This document shows positions 13,376-13,840 of a DNA stretch of 13,840 nt, in pieces. The translations under genes and the position numbers were made by a program. How positions within the stretch are numbered: the stretch's first letter is position 1; each line of letters starts with the position of its first letter. Location: positions 1 to 13,840 of the forward strand of contig CAMHOI010000006.1 of the NCBI GenBank assembly GCA_946186725.1, given 5' to 3'. The notes under the pieces were generated by a model. It saw only the letters and a list, made by a program, of their open reading frames with translations. It had not been told where the DNA came from and made no database searches. Origin of the DNA: an uncultured Clostridia bacterium (GTDB lineage Bacteria > Bacillota > Clostridia > Oscillospirales > Acutalibacteraceae).

Positions 13376-13840
13376 TCACACGTTGAACCGGAAGAGCACC
13401 ACGTCGCCGTCCTGCATGACGTACTCCTTGCCCTCGCTGCGCACAAGACCCTTCTCCCGCGCGGCGGCCATGCTCCCGCAGGCGATCAGGTCGTCGAAGG
13501 CGACCACCTCGGCGCGGATGAAGCCCCGCTCGAAGTCGGAGTGGATCTTGCCCGCGGCCTGGGGCGCCTTGGTGCCCCGGGTGATGGTCCACGCGCGCAC
13601 CTCCGGCTTGCCGGCGGTCAGGAAGGAGATCAGGCCCAGCAGGGCGTACCCCTCTTGGATGAGGCGGTCGAGGCCGGAGGCCTCCAGCCCCAGCTCCTCC
13701 AGGAAGAGGGCCTTCTCCCCGTCGTCCAGCTCGGCGATCTGCGCCTCCAGCTCGGCGCAGATGGGCAGACAGCCCGCTCCCTCTTGTTCGGCGAGGGCCA
13801 TCACGGCCTCCGGCTTGAAATGCACGCCGTCTGACCACGG
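13376..13840 (-). CDS. ychF: Redox-regulated ATPase YchF (Obg-family), C-terminal part; 5' end outside window
   Basis: 154 residues are visible, with the frame open to the window edge. The stretch from ELEAQIAELDDGEKALFLEE through LGLEASGLDRLIQEGYALL belongs to the helical region before the TGS domain. RAWTITRGTKAPQAAGKIHS, DFERGFIRAEVVAFDDLI and the ending YVMQDGDVVLFRFNV form the TGS-like C-terminus typical of YchF/OLA1. YchF is an Obg-related P-loop protein that prefers ATP, binds ribosomes and responds to oxidative stress. The P-loop and switch motifs lie beyond the window. An in-frame GTG at 13823-13825 is internal, not the start. Confidence 0.95.
   Translation of the reverse strand, partial: PWSDGVHFKPEAVMALAEQEGAGCLPICAELEAQIAELDDGEKALFLEELGLEASGLDRLIQEGYALLGLISFLTAGKPEVRAWTITRGTKAPQAAGKIHSDFERGFIRAEVVAFDDLIACGSMAAAREKGLVRSEGKEYVMQDGDVVLFRFNV

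Overview
The window looks like a chromosomal segment of a high-GC member of the Clostridia, possibly a gut Oscillospirales-type organism. That placement is an inference from several things: strongly GC-biased third codon positions in most genes, AGGAGG-type ribosome binding sites, TTGACA/TATAAT promoters with 17-base spacers, short U-tract terminators, a YtvI-like protein, a DUF1836 regulator, a ComEA-like protein and a sortase-type surface protein. No rRNA, tRNA, CRISPR array or transposase was seen.

Layout. (1) 1-1859, plus strand: the 3' part of a large cell-surface protein with repeats, an InlB-type repeat and a C-terminal SPKTG sorting signal. It is visibly less GC-rich than the rest. 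A short protein-like scrap follows, then a symmetrical terminator. (2) 2026-5631, minus strand: three genes, transcribed in the order YtvI-like AI-2E family membrane protein, winged-helix/LicC-like nucleotidyltransferase fusion, APC-family permease. The last two form an operon with its own promoter, placed just after the ytvI stop. (3) 5684-8185, plus strand: homoserine dehydrogenase and aspartate kinase behind a good promoter. These are two enzymes of the aspartate-to-threonine/methionine/lysine route. (4) 8244-11002: two FAD flavoproteins of unknown substrate, translationally coupled and separated from lysC by a terminator hairpin. (5) 11003-11355: an intergenic stretch with a terminator, three copies of a GGTTWACATAA repeat and a consensus promoter. 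(6) 11356-12707: DUF1836 regulator plus SPFH/prohibitin-like protein, then a terminator. (7) 12854-13840, minus strand: a ComEA-like helix-hairpin-helix protein and the C-terminal part of the ATPase YchF, which runs off the window.

Most genes are conserved housekeeping types. The most interesting part is the winged-helix/nucleotidyltransferase and permease operon. Its promoter lies upstream of a terminator-like hairpin, so the transcript must read through that hairpin. A 9-base segment further down the leader is complementary to the hairpin apex. This suggests, without proving, leader-based attenuation or autoregulation by the fused DNA-binding domain. A second clear signal is an in-frame internal start with a strong ribosome binding site in lysC, matching the known two-subunit design of Bacillus aspartokinase II. 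No wholly new multi-gene system can be claimed from this sequence.
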